Source: an uncultured Clostridia bacterium
GTDB lineage: Bacteria > Bacillota_I > Bacilli_A > RF39 > UBA660
Length of the DNA: 20,971 nucleotides
Direction: 5' to 3'
Assembly: GCA_947304495.1 (NCBI GenBank)
Contig: CAMZBG010000023.1
Span: forward strand, 1-20,971
Shown: positions 1 to 6,908 of the stretch, piece by piece
Position numbering within the stretch: position 1 is the stretch's first letter
Layout of the letters: every line of letters begins with the position of its first letter
Notes under the pieces: generated by a model
What the model was told of the DNA's origin: nothing
The model's input: the letters and a program-made list of their open reading frames with translations, nothing else
Database searches by the model: none
Translations under genes and position numbers: made by a program

Positions 1-53
1 CCCTAGACCCACTGATTAAGAGTCAGTTGCTCTACCAACTGAGCTAACAGCCC
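1..53 (-). tRNA. tRNA-Lys (anticodon CTT), 3' part cut off by window edge
   Basis: On the minus strand the sequence starts with acceptor GGGCTGT, then TA, a D-arm (GCTC AGTTGGTA GAGC), and an anticodon arm ACTGA-CTCTTAA-TCAGT. The loop puts CTT at positions 34-36, which reads Lys AAG codons. The variable loop GGGTC follows and the T-arm and 3' acceptor strand lie beyond base 1. A consensus promoter lies 36 bases upstream, so this gene can be transcribed independently of the protein gene before it. Confidence 0.95.
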
Positions 54-66
54 ATCAATTACTAGA

Positions 67-82
67 TGTCTTTGCAAAGACA
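67..82 (-). repeat. Perfect 16-bp palindrome at the tRNA-Lys transcription start
   Basis: TGTCTTTGCAAAGACA is identical to its reverse complement. It begins 6 bases after the -10 box of the tRNA promoter, so it would cover the start site and form a 6-bp hairpin with a TGCA loop in the tRNA leader. It could be an operator or a processing signal; nothing visible distinguishes these. Confidence 0.6.
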
Positions 83-88
83 AATAAA

Positions 89-117
89 ATTATAGCATAT
101 TTATTATTATTTTTCAA
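89..117 (-). promoter_or_regulatory. Promoter of tRNA-Lys
   Basis: TTGAAA (117-112) and TATAAT (94-89) are separated by exactly 17 bases, with a TGC extension before the -10 box. The -35 box overlaps the stop codon of the preceding protein gene. Confidence 0.85.
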
Positions 118-1037
118 GCCTTATTGTTATTTTTTTTCGTATGAGTAATAATACTATCTTTCATCGTAGGATCTCCTACTTTATAACCAGACATACCGAT
201 AAATGAATCTAAGAATGATTCAGGTAATAATTTTAGAACATAATAGATATTGTATATACCATTTTTACCAACATAATTAGGTTCAGATAAATCAGTATCA
301 TATAGATAAGCAATTAACATTTTTCCTTCTTCTGATAAGTTATTTAATAATCTTTCAAATAAACTACTCATGGCAAATAGGTTATAATATTTCCCAATAT
401 TTGATAACCAGATATTATTGTATTTAATATCAGAATTATAATCAAAGACATTTCCTATTTCAAAGTTGATATTGGCATTAGTTATTTTATGGGCTAATAT
501 TTGGTAATATTCATCGTTTATTAGATATGGAATAGTTTTAGTTATAACTCTAGTTTCGTATTCTTCAGCTGCAAATAATTTGTTTCTAATTATTTTACCG
601 TTAGAATATTTAATAAATAATTGATCCCAGAAATAACAAGATTCTTCACTAAAGGTATTTAATAATTCTCTTATCATAATATATGTAGTAATATTAAAGC
701 AAGAACTGTTGAATTTACTATTATGAAAAAAAGTTAGAAATTCTCTTCGGTTAATTAATGGCATAGCAGCCATTTTTAAATCGGCATATTCTTTTGAAAG
801 CGGACAAATATCATGAACTGTTATTTGATTAGCTCCAGCTAGATTGGCACTCAAAGCTTGATCAGCAGATGAACCTACAGTAAAAAGAGATCTATCTTTT
901 AGATCAAATTTTTTGATATAACCAGATATGTTTTCAGTAGCAAACGGATATATTTTATTGAATCTTTCATGTGATGCTGGTATATAATCATCACTACACA
1001 TAGTAATGGCTAAATTTATTTTTTCATCAATACTCAT
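114..1037 (-). CDS. SAM-dependent transferase-like protein (307 aa)
   Basis: The protein has a Rossmann-like S-adenosylmethionine-binding signature: a glycine/serine turn VGSSADQA at residues 54-61, followed about 20 residues later by the acidic strand end VHDICP (74-79). The spacing resembles that of BtaA/DUF3419-type aminocarboxypropyl or methyl transferases, which also carry a turn followed by an acidic 'D-I-P' strand; this family link is from memory and uncertain. No signal peptide or membrane segment is seen, so it should be cytosolic. The substrate cannot be read from the sequence. The ATG at 1037 is preceded by a modest AGGT ribosome site. It has its own TTGACA/TATAAT promoter inside the end of the upstream gene and ends with TGA just before the tRNA-Lys gene, which is unrelated in function. 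Confidence 0.7.
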   Translation of the reverse strand: MSIDEKINLAITMCSDDYIPASHERFNKIYPFATENISGYIKKFDLKDRSLFTVGSSADQALSANLAGANQITVHDICPLSKEYADLKMAAMPLINRREFLTFFHNSKFNSSCFNITTYIMIRELLNTFSEESCYFWDQLFIKYSNGKIIRNKLFAAEEYETRVITKTIPYLINDEYYQILAHKITNANINFEIGNVFDYNSDIKYNNIWLSNIGKYYNLFAMSSLFERLLNNLSEEGKMLIAYLYDTDLSEPNYVGKNGIYNIYYVLKLLPESFLDSFIGMSGYKVGDPTMKDSIITHTKKNNNKA

Positions 1038-1056
1038 AATAAATACCTAAGTTGGC

Positions 1057-1086
1057 ATTATATATCTTAATGAATAAGATTGTCAA
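1057..1086 (-). promoter_or_regulatory. Promoter of the SAM-dependent transferase-like gene
   Basis: A perfect TTGACA (1086-1081) is followed after 18 bases by a perfect TATAAT (1062-1057). The spacer contains an inverted repeat, ATCTTA-N5-TAAGAT (1080-1064), which also spans the stop codon of the preceding gene and could act as an operator. Confidence 0.8.
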
Positions 1087-1582
1087 GAATGCCATATGAT
1101 AAGATCATCATTATAATACCAGCCATAATGACACCTAAAATAGCATATAGCATAGCTTTTTTCTTATCCATGTCTAATAAGGCAGCAATTAAACAACCGG
1201 TCCATGCTCCAGTACCAGGAAGAGGAATACCTACGAATAAGAGAAGACCAATATATTGTAATTTTTCTATTTTATCTTTCTTACTCATAGCTTTTTGTTC
1301 TAACTTATCAACTAATCCTTTAAATAGTTTGGTCTTTTTTAAGTAATTAAAGATGGGAGTAATTAACCATAGGATAAAAGGAATAGGAATTATATTACCA
1401 ATAAAACAGATAATGAAACTCTTAAGACCACTAAGACCTAATAAGGTAGCAGCGATAAGGCCTCCACGTAGTTCTAAGATTGGCATTAAAGAGATAATAA
1501 AAATTATTAATTCTTTTCCATATTTCAAACTAGTTAAGCCACTAAAAGCATTAACGAGAATTTCTGCTAAATTATTTGTCAT
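1067..1582 (-). CDS. Small multidrug-export family (COG2426) membrane protein
   Basis: This 171-residue integral membrane protein matches the Sm_multidrug_ex family (COG2426). Recognisable features are the early 'PILELRGG' segment (residues 34-41), two central hydrophobic stretches separated by a Lys-rich cytosolic loop (about 83-107), a glycine/proline turn GIPLPGTGAWTG (118-129), and a hydrophobic C-terminal helix. The family name rests on old annotation; the transported substrate is not established, and the fold is related to DedA-like proteins. The start at 1582 follows a strong AGGAGG ribosome site. It lies 9 bases after the DUF3267 gene and shares its transcript. No strong terminator follows. 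Confidence 0.85.
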   Translation of the reverse strand: MTNNLAEILVNAFSGLTSLKYGKELIIFIISLMPILELRGGLIAATLLGLSGLKSFIICFIGNIIPIPFILWLITPIFNYLKKTKLFKGLVDKLEQKAMSKKDKIEKLQYIGLLLFVGIPLPGTGAWTGCLIAALLDMDKKKAMLYAILGVIMAGIIMMILSYGILDNLIH

Positions 1583-1591
1583 AGATACCTC

Positions 1592-2275
1592 CTACATAAA
1601 TAAAGCTACTAAAATAGCAATAATACATAATATTAAGATAGCCATACTTAGTTTGCTTATTTTTATTCTCTTAAAATCATTTCTTGGAATACTAGTAACA
1701 GTACCTTCATAGATAAGACCAGGATGACTTACTTTGCTTGGATCATTTTTGCTGATGATAGCAAATGAAGTCCCATCATCCATCTCAGAATATTTAATAT
1801 CTTTATCTAATTTCATAATAAATAAGAAATACATGATATCACCAGCAGCCCCAGAGATATTTAGAATTGATAGTAAAACTAATATTGGATAGGAAAAGAT
1901 AATTCCTATTATATAAGTAACGATACCAATAAAAAATAAGGGATACATTAGGGAAAATAAGATATTCTTTTTATCTACTTCAGTTTTACATAAACAATAT
2001 AAGACACTTTTTTCTATTTCCATACCAAAAGTTATCTTTTTAGGATCAGCACCATTTATGATATATCCTAGAGCATGTAATAATTCATGTAAGATAAAAT
2101 AACCTATCATAAGTGGTAATAACATAATGATAAAATTATCATTACTAAATAGCATTAACATTTGATCAAAGATATTAGGAAATAAGAGATATGTAAATAA
2201 GAAAGCTAGAAGTAATAATACAGTAGATAAAACATTTAATATAGTAATATTAATTTTAAAAATATGATATTTCAT
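1592..2275 (-). CDS. DUF3267 family membrane zinc-metalloprotease-like protein
   Basis: The 227-residue protein has about five hydrophobic segments and a zincin motif HELLH (residues 63-67) inside a membrane helix, as in site-2-protease-like DUF3267 proteins. A later membrane stretch contains GAAGDIMY, whose Asp may be the third metal ligand. A cytosolic loop after this stretch is Asp/Lys-rich and the protein ends in a single helix (about residues 205-227). I chose ATG 2275: the AGAGG ribosome site lies 9 bases before it, whereas the ATG at 2284 directly abuts that site. Function is inferred to be intramembrane or membrane-proximal proteolysis; no substrate is known. It is first in a two-gene unit with the COG2426 gene. 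Confidence 0.8.
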   Translation of the reverse strand: MKYHIFKINITILNVLSTVLLLLAFLFTYLLFPNIFDQMLMLFSNDNFIIMLLPLMIGYFILHELLHALGYIINGADPKKITFGMEIEKSVLYCLCKTEVDKKNILFSLMYPLFFIGIVTYIIGIIFSYPILVLLSILNISGAAGDIMYFLFIMKLDKDIKYSEMDDGTSFAIISKNDPSKVSHPGLIYEGTVTSIPRNDFKRIKISKLSMAILILCIIAILVALFM

Positions 2276-2294
2276 AGACACCATCCTCTAGGTA

Positions 2295-2303
2295 ATTATA
2301 ACA
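2295..2303 (-). promoter_or_regulatory. Extended -10 promoter of the DUF3267 operon
   Basis: TGTTATAAT fits the TGnTATAAT extended -10 pattern and lies about 20 bases before the chosen start. No good -35 box is seen 16-18 bases upstream, where the tig terminator ends. Confidence 0.6.
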
Positions 2304-2314
2304 TAATAGATAAC

Positions 2315-2341
2315 AAAATAAAAGACTATCTAACGATAGTC
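2315..2341 (-). terminator. Intrinsic terminator of greA-tig
   Basis: Stem GACTATC / GATAGTC with a GTTA loop (2341-2324) is followed on the minus strand by TTTTATTTT. It begins 4 bases after the tig stop codon. Confidence 0.85.
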
Positions 2342-2344
2342 AAA

Positions 2345-3613
2345 TTATTTTTCTTCTTTTTTAGTTGCTTTCTTTGCTTCATTTGCAGTTACTATTTGTA
2401 GAGCTTTTTCATAAGTCAAATCAAATTTGATATTATCTAAAGAAACTTCTTTTAAGATATCTTCTTCACTAACTTTATACATTTCAGCCATTTCTTTTAA
2501 TTTAGCTTTAGCTTCTTTGTCAGTTACTTTTATTTTTTCTACTTTGATGATTTCTTTTAATAGATAACGATATTTAATTCTCTTTTCGGCATCAGCTTTC
2601 ATTTGGCTAGTAATATCTTCTTTCTTGCTCTTAGTATATTCATAGTACATTTCTTCACTAACACCTTGCATACTCATTCTTTGCATAAATTCACGATACA
2701 TATGCTCTACTTCATCAGCTACTAATTCATCACATAGTTCTACTTTCATGTTTTCTGATGCTTTATCTAAGCATTTTTCTTCATATACATGTTCATTTTC
2801 ATGTTCTTTTTGGCTGGCTATTTCTTCTTTGATTTGTTTTTCTAAAGAAGCTTTATCAGTAACACCTTCCATAGCTAAATCTTCAAAGAATTCTTTATCT
2901 AGTTTAGGAACTACTCTATTTTTAATTTCATTAACTTTTACTTTAAAGGTTACTTTTTGGCCTTTTAATTCTTCAGCTATATAGTCTTCAGGGAAAGTTA
3001 AATCGATATCTTTTTCTTCACCCTTTTTCATACCAATTAAAGCTTCTTCAAAGCCAGGAATAAATGTCTTACTACCAATAGTTAGGGAATAATTTTCAGC
3101 AGTACCGCCATCGAAAGCAACGCCATCTTTCATTCCTTTAAAATCGATAATGGCAATATCACCATCAGCAATAGCGCCATCTTTTTCAATCACTTCAGCA
3201 TAGTCTTCAAGTAAGTGATGAATTCTGTGGTCGATTTCTTCTTTAGTTACGGTTATTTTATCTTTCTTAACGCCTAAATTAGTATATTTTCCAAGTGTTA
3301 CTGATGGTTCAACAACAAAGATGAATTTTACTTCTAACTCTTTTTCATCTACTTTTACTAAATCTACTTTAGGTTCGATAACCGGCATTATATTTTCTTT
3401 AGTAAGTAATCTTTCATATTCTTTTTTGATAGCCATATCAGCAGCTTCGTATAGAATATCTTGTTTACCATATTTTTTCTCATACATGCTTCTTGGTGCT
3501 TTTCCTGGTCTAAAGCCATCTATTTTAGCATCTTTACTTACTTTTTCATAAGCTGTATCTTGTAATGTTTCCCACTCTTTTCCTTTTACTTTTAAACTAT
3601 ATTCTTGTTTCAT
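2345..3613 (-). CDS. tig: Trigger factor, ribosome-associated chaperone and prolyl isomerase
   Basis: Trigger factor binds next to the ribosome exit tunnel and helps nascent proteins fold. The 422-residue protein has all three parts: an N-terminal ribosome-binding domain with the signature GFRPGKAP (residues 33-40), an FKBP-type prolyl isomerase domain (about 146-230, beginning GDIAIIDFKG), and a long helical C-terminal chaperone domain ending in a Lys-rich tail. Length is normal for the family. I place the start at 3613, not at the in-frame ATG 3637, because AAGGAG lies 6 bases before it; the longer form would overlap greA and have no ribosome site. It follows greA by 10 bases and shares its promoter, and a hairpin terminator follows its stop. 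Confidence 0.97.
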   Translation of the reverse strand: MKQEYSLKVKGKEWETLQDTAYEKVSKDAKIDGFRPGKAPRSMYEKKYGKQDILYEAADMAIKKEYERLLTKENIMPVIEPKVDLVKVDEKELEVKFIFVVEPSVTLGKYTNLGVKKDKITVTKEEIDHRIHHLLEDYAEVIEKDGAIADGDIAIIDFKGMKDGVAFDGGTAENYSLTIGSKTFIPGFEEALIGMKKGEEKDIDLTFPEDYIAEELKGQKVTFKVKVNEIKNRVVPKLDKEFFEDLAMEGVTDKASLEKQIKEEIASQKEHENEHVYEEKCLDKASENMKVELCDELVADEVEHMYREFMQRMSMQGVSEEMYYEYTKSKKEDITSQMKADAEKRIKYRYLLKEIIKVEKIKVTDKEAKAKLKEMAEMYKVSEEDILKEVSLDNIKFDLTYEKALQIVTANEAKKATKKEEK

Positions 3614-3619
3614 TATATA

Positions 3620-3625
3620 CTCCTT
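3620..3625 (-). promoter_or_regulatory. Ribosome-binding site that sets the tig start
   Basis: AAGGAG lies 6 bases before ATG 3613 and overlaps the greA stop codon (TAA, 3626-3624), which supports translational coupling and rules against the upstream ATG at 3637. Confidence 0.85.
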
Positions 3626-4088
3626 ACTTAATTTCAACTATTTCAACTTCATAGCTACCATTAGGGCTTTCAACTGTGCAAACTTCTCCAGCTTTATGTC
3701 CCATAACTGCTTTAGCTAATGGGCTTTCATTTGAAATTTTATCATTAGATGGGTCAGCTTCTTTAGAACCAACGATACGATATTCTTCGGTATCATCATC
3801 ATCAACATACTTAATAGTTACAGTTGAGCCAAGACCTACTTTATCAGTATCTCTCTTTTCTATAAGTTCTGCTTTTTCTAATAAAAGCTCTAATTCTTTT
3901 ATTCTGCCTTCTACTTGTGCTTGTTCATTTCTAGCCGCATCATAGTCAGCATTTTCTGATAAATCACCTAAAGCTCTAGCATCCTTTAAGGCTTTAATAA
4001 CCTCAGGTCTCTTTACTTCTTTTAGATGACTTAATTCTTCTTCTATCTCTAAAAAACCTTCATTCGTTAAATATACTTTGTCACTCAT
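3624..4088 (-). CDS. greA: Transcription elongation factor GreA
   Basis: GreA enters the secondary channel of RNA polymerase and stimulates cleavage of backtracked transcripts. The 154-residue protein has the N-terminal antiparallel coiled coil (about 1-75) with the conserved tip sequence GDLSENADY (41-49), including the acidic pair Asp42 and Glu45 that coordinates the catalytic magnesium. The C-terminal FKBP-like domain includes VGLGSTV and ends in ISNESPLAKAVMGHKAGE and VEIVEI. Length and motifs are standard. A GAGGTGA ribosome site lies 6 bases before the ATG. It heads the greA-tig unit with a consensus promoter. In Bacillus subtilis greA also follows the yrrM-yrrN-yrrO genes, as here, though udk is absent between them. 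Confidence 0.97.
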   Translation of the reverse strand: MSDKVYLTNEGFLEIEEELSHLKEVKRPEVIKALKDARALGDLSENADYDAARNEQAQVEGRIKELELLLEKAELIEKRDTDKVGLGSTVTIKYVDDDDTEEYRIVGSKEADPSNDKISNESPLAKAVMGHKAGEVCTVESPNGSYEVEIVEIK

Positions 4089-4103
4089 ATTTTCACCTCT
4101 TTT

Positions 4104-4137
4104 AACATTTCAACATTTTACTAGGTATTTAACATTT
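4104..4137 (-). repeat. Three AAATGTT direct repeats across the greA promoter
   Basis: AAATGTT occurs at 4137-4131, 4118-4112 and 4110-4104 on the minus strand. The first lies between the -35 and -10 boxes, the second overlaps the -10 box and the third lies in the leader. They could be protein-binding repeats, but in AT-rich sequence chance is a fair explanation. Confidence 0.4.
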
Positions 4138-4143
4138 TGTCAA
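4115..4143 (-). promoter_or_regulatory. Promoter of greA-tig
   Basis: TTGACA (4143-4138) and TAAAAT (4120-4115) are separated by 17 bases. The greA start codon is 27 bases beyond the -10 box. Confidence 0.85.
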
Positions 4144-4146
4144 GTA

Positions 4147-4164
4147 GAAATTTACAAAAATTTC
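4147..4164 (-). repeat. Inverted repeat between trhP2-like gene and greA promoter
   Basis: GAAATTT-TTGT-AAATTTC forms a perfect 7-bp stem just upstream of the greA -35 box. There is no U-tract after it, so it is a poor terminator; it may help end the U32 operon or serve as a binding site. Confidence 0.4.
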
Positions 4165-4177
4165 ATTTATATTATTA

Positions 4178-5368
4178 TTATATGCGAACTCTTAACATAT
4201 CGTTTTCTTTTACTGGTACTGACAATCTAAATTTAATTTTTTCTTCTGGATGTCTGCTAGCATCTAAGATGTTGCCATCAATATCATATATTTCATCTAG
4301 AGTAAAGGCAATTGGATCACCTTTAGGAGAGATAATTTCTACTTTATCTCCTGGCTTAAAATAATTTTTAGATACGACAGTTACATATTCACCATCATAA
4401 TCAGTAACTAAGCCTAAAAAGTCTTGATTACTTACTTCATCTCTTCCGTTATAGTATTGTTCTTTTTCATCAGGAAAACGATTAAAGAATTGATCACAAC
4501 TATCTCTATTGGCTACTCTATCTAATTCTTGTTTATATTTTTTTAATTTTTCATCAGTCATCGTACCATTATAATATTCATCGATAGCTCGACGATAATT
4601 ATTAATAACAGTAGCTATATAGTAGATACTACGCATTCTTCCTTCTACTTTTAAGCTTTTAATACCGATATCGATCATGTCTGGGATATATTCTAACATA
4701 CATAAATCTTTTGAGGCCATAGTAAATTTAATATCATTTGATACTTTTTTACCATCTTCAAGCAAATCAAAATCCCATCTACATATTTGAGCACAACCAC
4801 CACGATTGGCATCTCTATTAGTAAAGTAATTAGATAAAACGCAACGACCGGAATAACTTGCACACATAGCTCCATGAATAAATACTTCGGTATCTAGTTT
4901 GGTTTTATCAATTATTTCTTTAATTTCTTCTTTAGATGTTTCTCTTCCTAGGACAACTCTCTCGGCTCCCATTGTTTTCCAAAATTTAACAGCTTCATAA
5001 TTAACTGTAGAATATTGGGTAGATATATGAACAGGAATACTTATATTATTTTCTTTTAAAATATTTAGAACTAATGGATCAGATACGATGATAGCGTCTA
5101 CACCACAGTTTTCTAAATCTTTTAAATATTCTTTTAGGCCATCAATATCTTCATTATGAAATACGATATTAACGGTTACGTATACTTTTTTATGCATTTT
5201 ATGAGCATAATCACATGCTTCTTTAATTTCATCGATATCTAGATTTTTGGCATTAGCTCTCAAACTAAAGTTGCGGCCACCAAAATAAACAGCATCGGCT
5301 CCATATAATAAAGCTATTTTTAATTTTTCTAAATTACCAGCAGGAGATAATAATTCTATTTTTTCCAT
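4178..5368 (-). CDS. U32 family tRNA hydroxylation protein (TrhP2/YrrO-like)
   Basis: The 396-residue protein has the U32 signature EVFIHGAMCASYSGRCVLS (residues 161-179) and the clustered cysteines Cys169, Cys176, Cys192 and Cys196 that bind an iron-sulfur cluster in this family. The N-terminal part is a TIM-barrel-like region beginning ELLSPAGN and YGADAVYFGG. In B. subtilis the neighbours yrrN and yrrO (TrhP1 and TrhP2) are needed for prephenate-dependent formation of 5-hydroxyuridine at tRNA position 34, and TrmR then methylates it. The order and adjacency here are the same, so this role is the best inference, rather than the old 'collagenase/peptidase' label. The AGGTGAG ribosome site overlaps the upstream stop codon. 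It is the last gene of the operon; no strong terminator follows. Confidence 0.9.
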   Translation of the reverse strand: MEKIELLSPAGNLEKLKIALLYGADAVYFGGRNFSLRANAKNLDIDEIKEACDYAHKMHKKVYVTVNIVFHNEDIDGLKEYLKDLENCGVDAIIVSDPLVLNILKENNISIPVHISTQYSTVNYEAVKFWKTMGAERVVLGRETSKEEIKEIIDKTKLDTEVFIHGAMCASYSGRCVLSNYFTNRDANRGGCAQICRWDFDLLEDGKKVSNDIKFTMASKDLCMLEYIPDMIDIGIKSLKVEGRMRSIYYIATVINNYRRAIDEYYNGTMTDEKLKKYKQELDRVANRDSCDQFFNRFPDEKEQYYNGRDEVSNQDFLGLVTDYDGEYVTVVSKNYFKPGDKVEIISPKGDPIAFTLDEIYDIDGNILDASRHPEEKIKFRLSVPVKENDMLRVRI

Positions 5369-5376
5369 ATACTCAC

Positions 5377-6189
5377 CTACTTTACCTTATATATTGTTTT
5401 AGTATTGAAAAAGCCAATATAACTATCTGGATCACTTTCATGATTTATTACTTTATCGACAGCTAAATTAAATTCTTTATCAGATATTTTATTACTTCTC
5501 ATTACTAAATAATCTATATCTTTTAATTTATCTAAATAGTTAATTAAACTGATAATTTTTTCAGTATAAACGGTAGTTCCATATGTTTCTTCTTCGATGG
5601 GATAAGTAACGCCAGTATCACTGACAATTGAATATGCCGCATTTTTTTTCTTTTTACCAAGATATTTTAAATAATTTGTTATTAAATATCTTCTTGAATA
5701 AAATATGGGACTATAGCCATAAATCATAAACATGATATTCATACCACTATGTTTTTTTATTTCTAATAATTCATCACCGGTAATATCTTGGGTTATATAA
5801 CTACCACCAATACCTAAATTATGATAGAATTTATTAGATAAGCTGCTAGCATTTAAATGATCTTGATAGATTACTAAGCTATCAACCATATTATATTCTT
5901 TAGCTATATTATATACAGCCATATCATAAAATAGAATCTTAAATGGCAATGTTTTTAATTCTAACATAACTTTTCTCAAATAATCTATATCACTATTATG
6001 CATTAATTTATTGATACTTACGAATACTTCTTTGCCTTTAAAATCAATTTTTTTGATATCTTCGACTGCTAGATAGAAGGAATCATTAACGGATAATTTA
6101 GCGATGGAAATAATTACACCATCAATATTTTTATTTAATAAATTAATTAAATGTTCTTGAGAATTAGCACTAACAATTATTTTACTCAT
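5377..6189 (-). CDS. Short cysteine-free U32 family protein (TrhP1/YrrN-like)
   Basis: The 270-residue protein resembles the barrel half of U32 proteins. The segment YGYSPIFYSRRYLITNYL lines up with the Cys-bearing HGAMCASYSGRCVLSNYF of the downstream gene, but both cysteines are replaced, and the whole protein contains no cysteine, so it cannot hold the family's iron-sulfur cluster. Loss of these cysteines is, as far as I recall, normal for the YrrN branch. It probably forms a complex with the downstream U32 protein for tRNA U34 hydroxylation; that is inference from gene order. It overlaps the upstream trmR-like gene by 8 bases and has an AGAGGATG ribosome site, so translation is likely coupled. 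Confidence 0.85.
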   Translation of the reverse strand: MSKIIVSANSQEHLINLLNKNIDGVIISIAKLSVNDSFYLAVEDIKKIDFKGKEVFVSINKLMHNSDIDYLRKVMLELKTLPFKILFYDMAVYNIAKEYNMVDSLVIYQDHLNASSLSNKFYHNLGIGGSYITQDITGDELLEIKKHSGMNIMFMIYGYSPIFYSRRYLITNYLKYLGKKKKNAAYSIVSDTGVTYPIEEETYGTTVYTEKIISLINYLDKLKDIDYLVMRSNKISDKEFNLAVDKVINHESDPDSYIGFFNTKTIYKVK

Positions 6190-6772
6190 TATTTACATCC
6201 TCTTTTCTTCTAGAGATAGATAATCCATCGCCTACAGATATATATTCAGTTACATAGTCTTTGTTATTATCAAGAAAGGCTATATAAGCTTTAATTTTAT
6301 TAACAATACCTCTTTGGTTTTTAGTTTTTATTAATTCAGGATTATTAACTAGTCCATGAAAGAATAAATTGTCGGTTACTATTATACCATACTTACTTAG
6401 ATTAGCACTGTATTTATTGAAAAAATAAGTGTTGCTACCTTTTGATGCATCGATAAAGATTAAATCATATTCTCCATCAATATTAGTTTCTTTGGCATCA
6501 CCTAGAATAATATTTATACGATTATCTAAGTTATATTTATGGATATTTTTAACGGCTTCATGATATCTATCTGGATCTTTTTCAATGGTTGTTATGGTTA
6601 TATTATCGTTGACAGATGCCATTTTGATAGCTGAATAACCAATAGCAGAACCTATTTCTAAGATGTTTTTAAGATTATGTTCTTTAATGTAATTGCATAG
6701 ATAATTGATGCCATCTGAAAGCATTATAGGTATATTGTTTTTTCTGGCATATTCTTCCATATCTTTAAACAT
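6182..6772 (-). CDS. trmR: tRNA 5-hydroxyuridine O-methyltransferase (TrmR/YrrM-like)
   Basis: This 196-residue protein is a class I SAM-dependent O-methyltransferase of the COMT-like family. Motif I is LEIGSAIGYS (residues 38-47), Glu64 is placed to hold the SAM ribose, and the metal site is recognisable as Asp108 (FIDASKG) with Asp134-Asn135 (VTDNLFF). B. subtilis TrmR (YrrM) methylates 5-hydroxyuridine-34 of tRNA to 5-methoxyuridine, widening wobble decoding; the two U32 genes directly downstream supply the hydroxylation step. A GGAGGAA ribosome site precedes ATG 6772. It is first in the operon, behind a consensus promoter and a leader with a possible attenuator hairpin. A generic O-methyltransferase is the alternative, but context favours TrmR. 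Confidence 0.9.
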   Translation of the reverse strand: MFKDMEEYARKNNIPIMLSDGINYLCNYIKEHNLKNILEIGSAIGYSAIKMASVNDNITITTIEKDPDRYHEAVKNIHKYNLDNRINIILGDAKETNIDGEYDLIFIDASKGSNTYFFNKYSANLSKYGIIVTDNLFFHGLVNNPELIKTKNQRGIVNKIKAYIAFLDNNKDYVTEYISVGDGLSISRRKEDVNNE

Positions 6773-6793
6773 AGTATTCCTCCATATTTACAG

Positions 6794-6822
6794 AAAAAAA
6801 TAGGGTTTCTTTCCCCCTTATA
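6794..6822 (-). promoter_or_regulatory. Possible attenuator hairpin in the trmR operon leader
   Basis: The roughly 65-base leader carries AAGGGGG-AAAGAAA-CCCTA, a short G/C stem in otherwise AT-rich sequence, followed at once by seven U residues. This is the shape of a weak intrinsic terminator placed between promoter and first gene. The stem is only 4-6 bp, so leaky termination or no function are both possible. Confidence 0.4.
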
Positions 6823-6844
6823 TTAGTATTTTCCTTCGCGTATT

Positions 6845-6873
6845 AATATAACATATTTTTTATTAACTGTCAA
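6845..6873 (-). promoter_or_regulatory. Promoter of the trmR-U32-U32 operon
   Basis: TTGACA (6873-6868), a 17-base spacer and TATATT (6850-6845) with a TG extension. It sits just past the mltG terminator, separating the two units. Confidence 0.85.
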
Positions 6874-6883
6874 TTTTTACAAT

Positions 6884-6908
6884 AAAAAAGGATTATTAAA
6901 ATCCTTTT
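6884..6908 (-). terminator. Intrinsic terminator of the ireB-ruvX-yrzB-mltG operon
   Basis: A 9-bp stem AAAAGGATT / AATCCTTTT with a five-base loop is followed by TT and AT-rich sequence. Its first arm includes the last bases of the mltG stop codon. Confidence 0.8.

Noticed and set aside
4147..4164. Inverted repeat as the terminator of the U32 operon
   Set aside because: The 7-bp stem is followed by TACTTGACA rather than a U-tract, so I list it only as a repeat.
4178..5368. U32 protein as a collagenase-type peptidase
   Set aside because: The cysteine cluster and linkage to trmR and a second U32 gene fit tRNA hydroxylation; peptidase activity is an old label.
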